Source of the DNA: Sphingobium nicotianae
GTDB taxonomy: Bacteria > Pseudomonadota > Alphaproteobacteria > Sphingomonadales > Sphingomonadaceae
NCBI RefSeq assembly: GCF_018603885.1
Contig: NZ_JAHGAW010000002.1
Span: 310,001 to 374,000 of the forward strand
Length of the DNA stretch: 64,000 nt
Direction of reading: 5' to 3'
Within the stretch, counting starts at the first letter, position 1, and every line of letters begins with the position of its first letter. A program made the translations under genes and the position numbers. The notes below the pieces were generated by a model. The model was given only the letters and a program-made list of their open reading frames with translations. It was not told where the DNA came from and did no database searches. This document shows, in pieces, positions 30,875 through 38,808 of the stretch.

Positions 30875-31920
30875 TGGCGCCCTCCGAAAATCGTCATCAC
30901 ATGTTTGAGCGGGTCATCGATCACCGGCGCGACCGGAGCGGCCGCCTTGGCCGACCAGACAGTCTCGGGCCGGCTCTGCAGCAGCAGCAGCTTGCCCTCC
31001 TGATCGATCGCCCATTCGATATCCTGCGGCCGGCCATAATGGCGCTCGATCTTGCGGCCAACAGTGCGCAGCGCCTGCAACTCGTCATCGCTCAGCGAGG
31101 GCTGGGTGCGCATGTCGCCGCTGAGTTCTTCGTCGACGATGCCGCCGCCGGGCGCGGGCACCTGGCGGATATGCTTCTCGCTGATGTCGCGCACCGAAAT
31201 CTCGCCGGTGATCTTGCCCATCACCCAGCGGTCCGGCGTCACTTCGCCCGAGACGACCGCCGAGCCGAGACCCCAGGCGCCCTCGATCGTGATGACGGAC
31301 TTGTCGCCGGTGGTCGGCGAGCGGGTGAACATGACGCCGGCTGTGCGCGCATCGACCATCTTCTGGACGACCACCGCCATGGCGACGCCATCCTCGGGCA
31401 GGCCATGCTTGCGGCGATAGGTGATGGACTCGACCGAATAGAGGCTGCCCCAGCATTCGCGCACGCGGGCGACCGTGTCCTGCGCATCGAGCACCCACAG
31501 GAAGGTGTCCTGCAGACCCGCGAAGCTCGCATCCTCGGCATCCTCAGTCGTCGCGGACGAGCGCACCGCGACAGGAACCGCCATGTCCGCCCCGGTCAGC
31601 GCCAGGTGCGCATCGAGGATGGCGCGCTCCACCTGCTGCGGCAGCGGCTCTTCCACGACGCGCTGGCGCAAGGTCTTCGACACCGCCGTCACCGCATCGA
31701 GATCAGTCTCGTCCAGCGGCTCGATCAGCGCGCGCACCGGCGATCGCTCCTCCAGCGCCTTCAGGAACAGCTCGAAGGCGGCCGTCGTCACCACGAAGCC
31801 GGGCGGCACGTCGATCCCGGCATAAGTGAGCTCGCCCAGGCTCGCGCCCTTGCCGCCCACGGTGGGGCGATCGGTGATTCGAAGGTCAGCGAACCAGCTG
31901 ACCGCTGCGTTGTCCGTCAC
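30871..31920 (-). CDS. acvB: PEP-synthase-like ATP-binding subunit (phenylphosphate-synthase beta-like, AcvB-like)
   Basis: A 349-residue protein equal to the N-terminal nucleotide-binding half of PEP synthase/PPDK. Motifs are GGKGASLGELTYAGIDVPPG, VAVRSSATTEDAEDASFAG and VMFTRSPTTGDKS, then EGAWGLGSAVVSGEV and PQDIEWAID. It lacks the swivelling His domain and the PEP barrel. The His-domain protein is encoded just upstream, so ATP phosphorylation and phosphoryl transfer are split between two chains, as in phenylphosphate synthase PpsB/PpsA and AcvAB. The start is a GTG after GAGGAACAGCC. The symbol follows the operon context and is tentative as to which subunit is A or B. Confidence 0.85.
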   Translation of the reverse strand: MTDNAAVSWFADLRITDRPTVGGKGASLGELTYAGIDVPPGFVVTTAAFELFLKALEERSPVRALIEPLDETDLDAVTAVSKTLRQRVVEEPLPQQVERAILDAHLALTGADMAVPVAVRSSATTEDAEDASFAGLQDTFLWVLDAQDTVARVRECWGSLYSVESITYRRKHGLPEDGVAMAVVVQKMVDARTAGVMFTRSPTTGDKSVITIEGAWGLGSAVVSGEVTPDRWVMGKITGEISVRDISEKHIRQVPAPGGGIVDEELSGDMRTQPSLSDDELQALRTVGRKIERHYGRPQDIEWAIDQEGKLLLLQSRPETVWSAKAAAPVAPVIDDPLKHVMTIFGGRQ

Positions 31921-31929
31921 GGCTGTTCC

Positions 31930-33771
31930 TCAGGCGTCTTCGAGCACAGGCTCGTCTTCGAGAATGGTCACGATACCGCGCCCGCCATCGACGCGGATGC
32001 GCTGGCCGTCCTTGATCCGCTGCGTGGCGGAGCCGGTGCCGACGACCGCGGGCAGGCCATATTCGCGCGCGACGATGGCCATGTGGCTCATCGATCCGCC
32101 AATGTCGGAGACGGCCGCGACGATCTTCTGGAAGATCGGCGCCCAGGTCGGGTTGGTGACCTGGCAGACGAGAATGTCGCCCTGTTTGAGCCGGCTGATC
32201 TCCTCCACCGACCGGACGACGCGGGCCGGCCCCTCGACCACGCCCTGGCAGGCGGCGAAGCCCTTCAGTTCGTTGCTCGGTGCGTCTTCGTCGACCGACA
32301 GCCAGGCGTCGAGACTCTCGCGGGTGATGCCCCAGAGCATGACGATCGCGGGATCGTCGATCGCGTCAGGCACCTGGCCGAGCGCCGGGGGTGTCCCATG
32401 CTTGCCCCATTCGGCAATGGCCGCCTTGCGCTGCGCGACGATCGCCGGCCAGTGGTCCGGCCCGCGCGGTGGTGAGCCGATGCCCCAGCTCAGCATCAGG
32501 TCCACGATCGCGCTCTCCAGCTCATATTGGGTGAGGTGGAACACGTCCTCCTCCTTTGCCCAGAAGCCGTTGTCGCGTAGCAGCGCGCCAAACTCGCGGA
32601 TCTTGTTGAAGAACAGGTTCGTGTACCAATGTTCGCAGTAGAATTTATGCCCCTCCACATAGGGGAAGACGCGGTGGGCGAGCCCGATGAGCTGGTCGTA
32701 GGTCGCGCGGTCCTCGTCCGTATCGAGCAGCTCGCGATAGTCTGCGACGAGCTGCTCGCGCTCCTCGATGAGCTGGCCGGTCGGCCGCTCGATGTTGGTG
32801 CCGGCCTTGATCTTGTCGATATAGCCGGGCAGCGCCGCGAAGGGCAGCGAAAGGTCGTCGTTCCACGAGCGGTGATAATGGTAGAAGCCGTCGCCCGAGG
32901 AGACGTTGAACCACGGGTTGCGGCTCGTCTCCAGTTCGCCCAGCCACTCCTTGCCGGCATTGCCGACCTTGTCGAGATCGGCGAGCACCTGCTCGATGCT
33001 CATGCCATCGGTGAAATGCGCGTCGACACCCAGCTCCACCGCGCGGCGGGCGAGGCGCTTCACTTCCTCGTCGGGCCGGAAAATCTCGGCCTCCATGCCG
33101 GCGACCATGCGGCTGATCGCCTGGTCGCTGATCTCGGGGAAGGCCTTCTTGCAGAAGTCGAAGAAGGTCATGTAGGCGCCATAGCCGAGCAGCAGGAATT
33201 CGAAGTGATGGTGCCACATGCGGTGGTACCCCTCGATCTGCTTCTGATAGATGTCGAGGAGGGCATGGTTGGCGGCGACACCCTTGCCGGTGTGCGTCGT
33301 CTCGAGCGGCTCATATTTCGGGAGCGAGGGCGTGGGCAGCGCCTGCGCGTCCGCGATCAGCGCCTTCATCTTCACTTTCCAGGCGTCGTACAGCTCTTCC
33401 CAATGCTCGTAATAATAGAAGGCGCGCTGCTGGAACTCGCCGACACGCTCCTGGATCTCGTCGGAATCGGTCACCGCGACGCCGCCGATATAGACGCGGC
33501 CGTTGATGATGCGGTGGTCGATGCCCTTTGCGGTCGGCAGCACATGCACGCGCGTGTTGAACGCGCCGAGCGCGACATAGGCCGCCTCGGCCGTGATCAT
33601 GTCGAAATGATGCATCGGCTCGGGGAAGTGCATGCTGTTGTAGAACCAGAAGCGCTCGTCGTCGCCCGGCTGGAACTGTGTGTAATAAGGGAAGGCGGCC
33701 TGGGCGGCCTCGGTGCCCGGCACGACTTTCAGCGAGCTTGGCAGCGGGAAGCCCTTGATCGGTTCGCTCAC
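31930..33771 (-). CDS. acvA: PEP-utilising phosphohistidine subunit (phenylphosphate-synthase alpha-like, AcvA-like)
   Basis: A 613-residue protein. About residues 1-500 are a substrate-binding region without similarity to the PEP barrel. The C-terminal 90 residues are the PEP-utilising mobile domain with the phospho-accepting His in GGSMSHMAIVAREYGLPAVV and KQGDILVCQVTNPTWAPIF. With the ATP-binding partner downstream it should phosphorylate a phenolic hydroxyl, giving an aryl phosphate. I prefer the GTG at 33771, preceded by GAGAGGATATGAC; an ATG at 33795 would add eight residues but has no good site. The N-terminus SEPIKGFPLP and size match phenylphosphate synthase alpha subunits. Confidence 0.85.
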   Translation of the reverse strand: MSEPIKGFPLPSSLKVVPGTEAAQAAFPYYTQFQPGDDERFWFYNSMHFPEPMHHFDMITAEAAYVALGAFNTRVHVLPTAKGIDHRIINGRVYIGGVAVTDSDEIQERVGEFQQRAFYYYEHWEELYDAWKVKMKALIADAQALPTPSLPKYEPLETTHTGKGVAANHALLDIYQKQIEGYHRMWHHHFEFLLLGYGAYMTFFDFCKKAFPEISDQAISRMVAGMEAEIFRPDEEVKRLARRAVELGVDAHFTDGMSIEQVLADLDKVGNAGKEWLGELETSRNPWFNVSSGDGFYHYHRSWNDDLSLPFAALPGYIDKIKAGTNIERPTGQLIEEREQLVADYRELLDTDEDRATYDQLIGLAHRVFPYVEGHKFYCEHWYTNLFFNKIREFGALLRDNGFWAKEEDVFHLTQYELESAIVDLMLSWGIGSPPRGPDHWPAIVAQRKAAIAEWGKHGTPPALGQVPDAIDDPAIVMLWGITRESLDAWLSVDEDAPSNELKGFAACQGVVEGPARVVRSVEEISRLKQGDILVCQVTNPTWAPIFQKIVAAVSDIGGSMSHMAIVAREYGLPAVVGTGSATQRIKDGQRIRVDGGRGIVTILEDEPVLEDA

Positions 33772-33963
33772 GTCATATCCTCTCGTCTCGTGCATCCCGG
33801 CGTTGGGCGTTCTTGGTGCGTCGATGCCGCCGACATGCTGAAATAATGCTCGCGGACAGACTCGGGGTGAGCCTGTAGCGATCGGTGCCAGACTAGAGAG
33901 TTGATCCGCTCAGCCAAAGGATTTGCGCGCAGGGCCGTCAGGACAAATGCGCAGCGTTTTCCT

Positions 33964-34044
33964 CGTCACCCCAGCGAAAGCTGGGGTCTCATGAGCGAGA
34001 GCGCTTCCTTATCGCACAAGACCCCAGCTTTCGCTGGGGTGACG
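33964..34044. repeat. Palindromic repeat (CACCCCAGCGAAAGCTGGGG type)
   Basis: Exact complementary 26-base arms at 33964-33989 and 34019-34044, each with its own CCAGC-GAAA-GCTGG stem, enclose 29 bases. The element sits between the AraC gene and the operon start and could terminate araC transcription. Confidence 0.88.
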
Positions 34045-34076
34045 GAAAGGAGTGCAGGTGACGAGACAGGCGCAGC

Positions 34077-35042
34077 TCAGCGCCCCGCTCCCCCCATTCG
34101 CCACACGCTCGGCGTCACGCCGAACCGCTTGCGGAACAGCCGTGCGAAATAGCCGGGGTCGAGGAAACCACAGCGCCAGGCGACATCGCCCAGCGTCAGG
34201 CCCGCCGCGCGCGGATCGGTCAGCAGGTCGCTGGCCCGGTCCAGCCGCGTTGCATTGAGCTCCTGCACGAAGCTGGTACCGGACCCCGCCAGCAGCGCTT
34301 GCAGATAGCGCCGCGAAATGCCCAGATCGCCCGCGATCCGCTCGGGCGTCAGGTCCGGGTCGGCATAATCGGTCTCGATCCGCCGCAATATCTGGCGGGC
34401 GAGCTGGCCGCGGTGCCGGCTCGGCGGCGCTTCGTGGAAGCCGGTCGCCAGTGTCAGCAGCGCCCCGACCTGCTCGGCGATCAGCGGGCGGGGCAGGGGA
34501 CTCTCGTCGAGGCCCGTCACCATCGTTTCGATCAGGCTGCCGAGCGGCGCGCCCCAGCCGCTGTTGGCCGAGATCGGCCGGGCGAGCAGCGCGTCGGGAT
34601 CGGGCAGATATTTCTCCAGCCAGCCCTGCGGCATCATGAGGTCGATCGCCTCGTGCGCCGTGTCCATCTCCATCTGGTAGAAGCGCGTATTGTCGAGCAG
34701 CACGAACTGGCCCGGCTCGACGGTGAAGCGCTTGCCGGCCATCCGCGTCTTGAGCGCGCCGCGCCGGGCATAGACGAGCTGGATCGAGGGCGCCGCTCGT
34801 CCCGCGCTGCCATCCGTGCCGGTATGCACGACGCGCTGGGCGGGCGCATGGAGCTGCAGCAGGCGGAGCTGACCGACGCCATGGCTGGTCCATTGCGCCG
34901 CGAACTGATCGGTGTCGTAAACCGTGACGTCGATCGGCGCGATCGTGTTGGCCGCCCAGTCGCGCCACTGGCTGATCGCCTCGCCGCGCGCCAGACCGCT
35001 GGAGGACCAGCTATGATCGTCGTTGGTGGGCTGGGCGGACAT
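34077..35042 (-). CDS. AraC-family regulator with AraC-binding-like N-terminal domain
   Basis: A 321-residue protein. Residues about 25-200 form a cupin-like ligand domain of the FeaR class (VVHTGTDG, EPGQFVLLDNTRFYQMEM). Residues 215-315 hold two helix-turn-helix motifs, LTPERIAGDLGISRRYLQAL and LGDVAWRCGFLDPGYFARLF, ending FRKRFGVTPSVWR. It lies upstream of the acv-like operon, separated only by a palindromic repeat, and is the natural candidate activator responding to a hydroxyphenyl ketone or its product. This link is by position only. Confidence 0.9.
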   Translation of the reverse strand: MSAQPTNDDHSWSSSGLARGEAISQWRDWAANTIAPIDVTVYDTDQFAAQWTSHGVGQLRLLQLHAPAQRVVHTGTDGSAGRAAPSIQLVYARRGALKTRMAGKRFTVEPGQFVLLDNTRFYQMEMDTAHEAIDLMMPQGWLEKYLPDPDALLARPISANSGWGAPLGSLIETMVTGLDESPLPRPLIAEQVGALLTLATGFHEAPPSRHRGQLARQILRRIETDYADPDLTPERIAGDLGISRRYLQALLAGSGTSFVQELNATRLDRASDLLTDPRAAGLTLGDVAWRCGFLDPGYFARLFRKRFGVTPSVWRMGGAGR

Positions 35043-35090
35043 GGGGCAAATCTATGCCAAGAGCCGGGAAGTGGCAAGGAACGTCTCGGC

Positions 35091-35112
35091 CCCCTCCCGC
35101 TTGCGGGAGGGG
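35091..35112 (-). terminator. GC-rich hairpin after the MFS gene
   Basis: CCCCCTCCCGC-TT-GCGGGAGGGGGG forms a tight stem in the gap between the MFS stop and the araC start, both on the minus strand. There is no clear T-tract; it may be part of a repeat family. Confidence 0.45.
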
Positions 35113-35115
35113 GGA

Positions 35116-36597
35116 TTAGACGACCTCGCTCTCCTCCCGCATCTCCTTCAGCCCCCGCTGTACGCGGCCCGTCACTTCCGCGCCCGCATCCTTCGAGAGC
35201 CGCAGGAACAGGGGCGTCGCGCAGGCCGCGCTGCAGGCGAGGATCAGCACGGTGATGCGGAAGGCTGCCATGGTCGGCACGTCTGCACCGCCCGACAGGA
35301 GGCCGAGCAGGGCCGCCACGCCCGAAATCGCGAAGGCCTGCGTCAACGACTGGACGAGATTGCCGAGCACGGTCGCGCCGCCCACCTCACTGTGCGGCAT
35401 GTCGGCGAAGCGCAGCGCCATCATGCCCGTCATGTGCACCGAGCGCGCCATGCCGACGGCGAACATGATCGCGAAGAGGATCGGGAAGGGGAGCCGGCTG
35501 GTCAGCATCGCGCAGACCAGGATCGAGGCCGCGATCATCAGGGAACCGCTGACCAGCACCTTGCGGAAGCCGAAATGGCGCAGCGTCCGCGGCGCGATGC
35601 TCTTGAGCACCACGTCGCCGGCATTCTGCGCCAGCAGCAGCAGGCCGGAATGGAAGGGGCTGAGACCGAACCCGATCTGGAACATGAGCGGCAAGGTGAA
35701 GCCAAGGCCCATGAAGGCGATGCGGGTCAGCGTACCGGCGCCGATCGTCGAGATGAAGAAGCTCTGGTAGCGTAAAGGCGTCAGCGGCACGATCGGGTGC
35801 CGCGCGCTGCGCGCGTGCCTGAGCGCAAAAGTGCCCAGGATCGCCGCCGCGATCAACAGCAGCACGCCGATCTCGCGTCCTTCTCCCTTGTGGCTTACCC
35901 GGTCGAGCCCCGCGATCAGCGCGCACAGGAAGCTCGCGGTCAGGCCAAAGCCGGGCCAGTCGAACGGCGTGCGCTCGGTCGCGGCGATATCGGGAATGAA
36001 CCGGGCGGCGGCAACCAGCCCGATCGCGCCGATCGGCAGATTGATGAAGAAGACCCACGGCCAGTCGAGATAGGTGGTGATGAACCCGCCCAGCGGCGGT
36101 CCGATCACCGGCGCGAGCAGCGCCGGCGTCGAGCTGATCGCCATCGCCGTCACCAGATAGCGCTTGGGCGTGATGGTGAGCAGGACGATGTTGCCGACCG
36201 GCACCATCAGCGTGCCGAACGCTGCCTGACAGACCCGCATCAGCAGGAACATCGGCAGGCTGCCGGCGAGGCCGCAGCCGACCGACGACAGCGTGAAGCC
36301 CAGCATTGCGACGGTGAACACGCGCCGCGATCCCAGCCGCTGGCCAATCCAGCTGCTCACCGGCAGCAAGGCGGCGGAGACGAGGATGTAGATCGTGATG
36401 GTGGTGCTGAGCGAGGTCGGCGCCACGCCGAAATCACGCGCCATGCGGGGCAGGGCGGTCACCAGCACCGTGCTGTCGATGCCGACCATGAACATGCTCG
36501 CCGCCAGCACGATCGCGGTCACGCGCGCGCGGCGCAGCGCCGGGTCGGACATATCGTCCTGTGCGGCTCCCGCCTGTTCATTAGCTTGCGAAGTCAT
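35116..36597 (-). CDS. MFS transporter of the DHA2 (14-helix) drug/proton antiporter family
   Basis: A 493-residue carrier with 14 predicted helices. It shows the DHA2 motif GIDSTVLVTALPRMARDFG in helix 1, the loop motif WIGQRLGSRRVFT (motif A-like) and motif C VIGPPLGGFI in helix 5. It probably exports a toxic or aromatic compound. Start choice is uncertain: ATG at 36597 or 36612, or an ATG at 36551 with AGGACG before it, which would leave a shorter N-terminus. It precedes the AraC gene on the same strand and may protect against aryl ketones or phenols handled by the operon. Confidence 0.88.
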   Translation of the reverse strand: MTSQANEQAGAAQDDMSDPALRRARVTAIVLAASMFMVGIDSTVLVTALPRMARDFGVAPTSLSTTITIYILVSAALLPVSSWIGQRLGSRRVFTVAMLGFTLSSVGCGLAGSLPMFLLMRVCQAAFGTLMVPVGNIVLLTITPKRYLVTAMAISSTPALLAPVIGPPLGGFITTYLDWPWVFFINLPIGAIGLVAAARFIPDIAATERTPFDWPGFGLTASFLCALIAGLDRVSHKGEGREIGVLLLIAAAILGTFALRHARSARHPIVPLTPLRYQSFFISTIGAGTLTRIAFMGLGFTLPLMFQIGFGLSPFHSGLLLLAQNAGDVVLKSIAPRTLRHFGFRKVLVSGSLMIAASILVCAMLTSRLPFPILFAIMFAVGMARSVHMTGMMALRFADMPHSEVGGATVLGNLVQSLTQAFAISGVAALLGLLSGGADVPTMAAFRITVLILACSAACATPLFLRLSKDAGAEVTGRVQRGLKEMREESEVV

Positions 36598-36663
36598 GCT
36601 CCGAGCAGCCATGGCAGTGCGCGCCGCGTTCGCCAAGGCCGGATTTCGACTCCTCGGCTAATT

Positions 36664-36808
36664 CCTCCCCGGTACGGGGAGGGGGACCGTCCGGCAAAGC
36701 CGGATGGTGGAGGGGGCCCCGCAACAGAGCGACGCCGATTGACGGGCGGAGTCGTCCCAAGGCCCCCTCCGTCAGCCTCACGGCAGCCACCTCCCCGTTC
36801 CGGGGAGG
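36664..36808. repeat. Intergenic repeat with CCTCCCCG...CGGGGAGG ends
   Basis: Both ends of this gene-free stretch are short palindromes, CCTCCCCGGTACGGGGAGG at 36664-36682 and CCTCCCCGTTCCGGGGAGG at 36790-36808. In addition, inner arms GGAGGGGGCC and GGCCCCCTCC pair with each other. Nothing else is seen in the roughly 340 bases between the MFS start and the next gene, apart from likely promoters. Confidence 0.75.
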
Positions 36809-36941
36809 ATCAAGAATGGCCTCCGGTCGTCAAGCCCGATTCCTAGTTTCGGACATTGTCATCAATTGCCTTGCGGTAGGTCTATTTTGCCTGCCATGAT
36901 GACCCCATCAGGAATCGCGCGGGTCCGCGCGCAGGAGAGAG

Positions 36942-37844
36942 ATGATGGCCACCAGGCAGCTCGACATAGAGGACGGCGTCCGCACGACCCGGGCCAATCT
37001 CAATTATCTGCTGCCCGGTCCGGACATCAACCGGCGCTTCGTCTCCGCCGGCGTCGAGGTGAACACCGGCAGTTATGGCCCCTACCTGACCACGATCCGC
37101 GACGGCCGCGCGATCCGTGATCATTTCCGGTTCGATACGCATGGTTTCCAATTGCTCGACGCACCGACCACCGTGCGCGATTTTCATGACAAGGCCGAGG
37201 TCGAGGCCAACTATCAGGACGAGGTGCGCGACTATGTCCAGCAGGCCTTCGGCGCTGACATCGTCATGCCGATGGGCTGGATGCTGCGCACCTCGGGCGA
37301 CATTCCCAAGGCGCCCAAGAGCGATCAGCCCTATCGTCATTATGGCGGCATCCAGCCGGCGGCGGGCGAAGTGCATGTCGACACCGAGCCGAGTCGGCAG
37401 CTTGCCGCCGCGCACCGCGCTTATGACAAGGTGCGGCCCGGCGGCCCCGGCTTCAAGCGCTTCATCATCTCCAGCTTCTGGCGCACCTTCTCGCCGCCGC
37501 CGCAGGAATGCCCGCTCGCTGTCTGCGATGCGCGCAGCGTGCGTGACGATGAAGGCACGCCCAACGTGCTGTGGGTCGTCGACAAGATCCCGGAGGGCGA
37601 GGCCATGTTCGCACCGATGGATGACGACAATCAGATGGCGGCCGCCATCTTCCGCCACAATCCCGATCATCGCTGGTGGTATTTCTCCGGCATGACGAAA
37701 GACGAGGCACTGCTGTTCAAGTTTCACGACAGCGATCGCAGCCACGCCTGGCGCACGCCGCACACCGCCTTCTGGGACGCCAGTTTCCCGCACGCCAATG
37801 TACGCGAGAGCATCGAATGCCGGAGCATCGCCTTCTTCGAATGA
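36942..37844 (+). CDS. CmcJ/NvfI-family oxidoreductase
   Basis: A 300-residue protein with the blocks of the CmcJ/NvfI family: YGGIQPAAGEVHVDTEPSR, FIISSFWRTFSPPP, CPLAVCDARSV, WYFSGMTKDEALLFKFHDSD and HTAFWDASFP. The HVD and the later H/R residues suggest a 2-oxoglutarate/Fe(II)-type or related oxygenase site. Known relatives are the cephamycin CmcJ protein and fungal NvfI/AsaB enzymes of secondary metabolism. The ATG follows GGAGAGAG. A MarR gene follows on the same strand, so the pair looks like a small inducible unit; the substrate is unknown. Confidence 0.82.
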   Translation: MMATRQLDIEDGVRTTRANLNYLLPGPDINRRFVSAGVEVNTGSYGPYLTTIRDGRAIRDHFRFDTHGFQLLDAPTTVRDFHDKAEVEANYQDEVRDYVQQAFGADIVMPMGWMLRTSGDIPKAPKSDQPYRHYGGIQPAAGEVHVDTEPSRQLAAAHRAYDKVRPGGPGFKRFIISSFWRTFSPPPQECPLAVCDARSVRDDEGTPNVLWVVDKIPEGEAMFAPMDDDNQMAAAIFRHNPDHRWWYFSGMTKDEALLFKFHDSDRSHAWRTPHTAFWDASFPHANVRESIECRSIAFFE

Positions 37845-38008
37845 AGAGCGTGTAAATTCGGGCATCCGGAGTCTGTGCGCATTGGATCGAACCAGCAAGT
37901 GCTCGTGCTTCCGCAAGACAAGCCCCAGGTCGATTGGTTGCCCGCGCCAACCATTGAAAAGCCGGGCACAATCAGCCATCACCGCCTCAAGCGATTTCAG
38001 GTGGTGAA

Positions 38009-38485
38009 ATGAGCAAGTTGGAGCAGAGCAAGGCGGCCGCCGCGCCCGGCATGGATTGGGGCGCGTTGAGCAACAGCGTCGGCACCAATGTGCGGCTGCT
38101 GCGCAACGAGCTCGTCGATCGCATCGTGGCGGCTTATGCGCCCTTCGCGCTGCGCTCCGGCGCCCTCTCCACCATGGTGCTGATCCAGGCCAATCCGGGC
38201 TGCTCCCAGTCGGAGCTGGCGCGCGAGGTTGCCATGGACGATAGCGCCATGGTCGCGATCATCGACGAGCTGGAGCAGCGCGGTCTCGCCCTGCGCAGTC
38301 GCTCGACGGCGGATCGCCGCCGTAACAGCCTCTCCCTGACGGCGCAGGGCGAGGCGCTGGTGGCGCAGATGGTCGATTGCGCCATGGCGGTCGAGCGCCC
38401 GATCCGCGACGCAATGAGCGAGAAGGAGCTGGCGACCCTGATCGCCCTCCTGCGCCGCGCCTATGCGGCGATCTCGGCGGGCTGA
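38009..38485 (+). CDS. MarR family transcriptional regulator
   Basis: A 158-residue protein with a MarR winged helix: GALSTMVLIQANPGCSQSELAREVAM leads into recognition helix MDDSAMVAIIDELEQRG and wing RSRSTADRRRNSLSLTAQG. The ATG follows AGGTGGTGAA. It lies 164 bases after the CmcJ-like gene and may control it. It is clearly different from the MarR at 1239, and no GTTGA-N4-TCAAC palindrome was seen near it. Confidence 0.88.
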   Translation: MSKLEQSKAAAAPGMDWGALSNSVGTNVRLLRNELVDRIVAAYAPFALRSGALSTMVLIQANPGCSQSELAREVAMDDSAMVAIIDELEQRGLALRSRSTADRRRNSLSLTAQGEALVAQMVDCAMAVERPIRDAMSEKELATLIALLRRAYAAISAG

Positions 38486-38512
38486 CCGCCCATAGGCCCG
38501 CTCCGCTTCTAG

Positions 38513-38660
38513 CCCTCTCCCGCTTTCGCGGGAGAGGGTTGGGTGAGGGTCTTCTTCTTCCTTTTCCTCCTCTCTTTCAGGCGGCGAGAAGGAAGAAGAC
38601 CCTCACCCTCCCACGCCTGACGGCGCGGGTCCCTCCCTCTCCCGCGAAAGCGGGAGAGGG
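38513..38660. repeat. Long palindromic repeat (CCCTCTCCCGCTTTCGCGGG type)
   Basis: The ends CCCTCTCCCGCTTTCGCGGG and CCCTCTCCCGCGAAAGCGGG are each followed by AGAGGG and are mutually complementary. Inner arms GGGTGAGGGTCTTCTTC and GAAGAAGACCCTCACCC also pair. It fills most of the gap between marR and the binding-protein gene and could terminate the marR transcript. Confidence 0.88.
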
Positions 38661-38808
38661 GCGCGTGATGCGTCCAGGCGCCAACGCCACCCCCAGCCAC
38701 ATTTCCCCTTTCCGCCGGGCCGCTTAGTCGTATAACATGTTAAGCATCTGCCTTGGGCCGGTCATGCCGGACACCTCGATCAAAAGAGACGCTGGGGAGG
38801 ATTATGCG

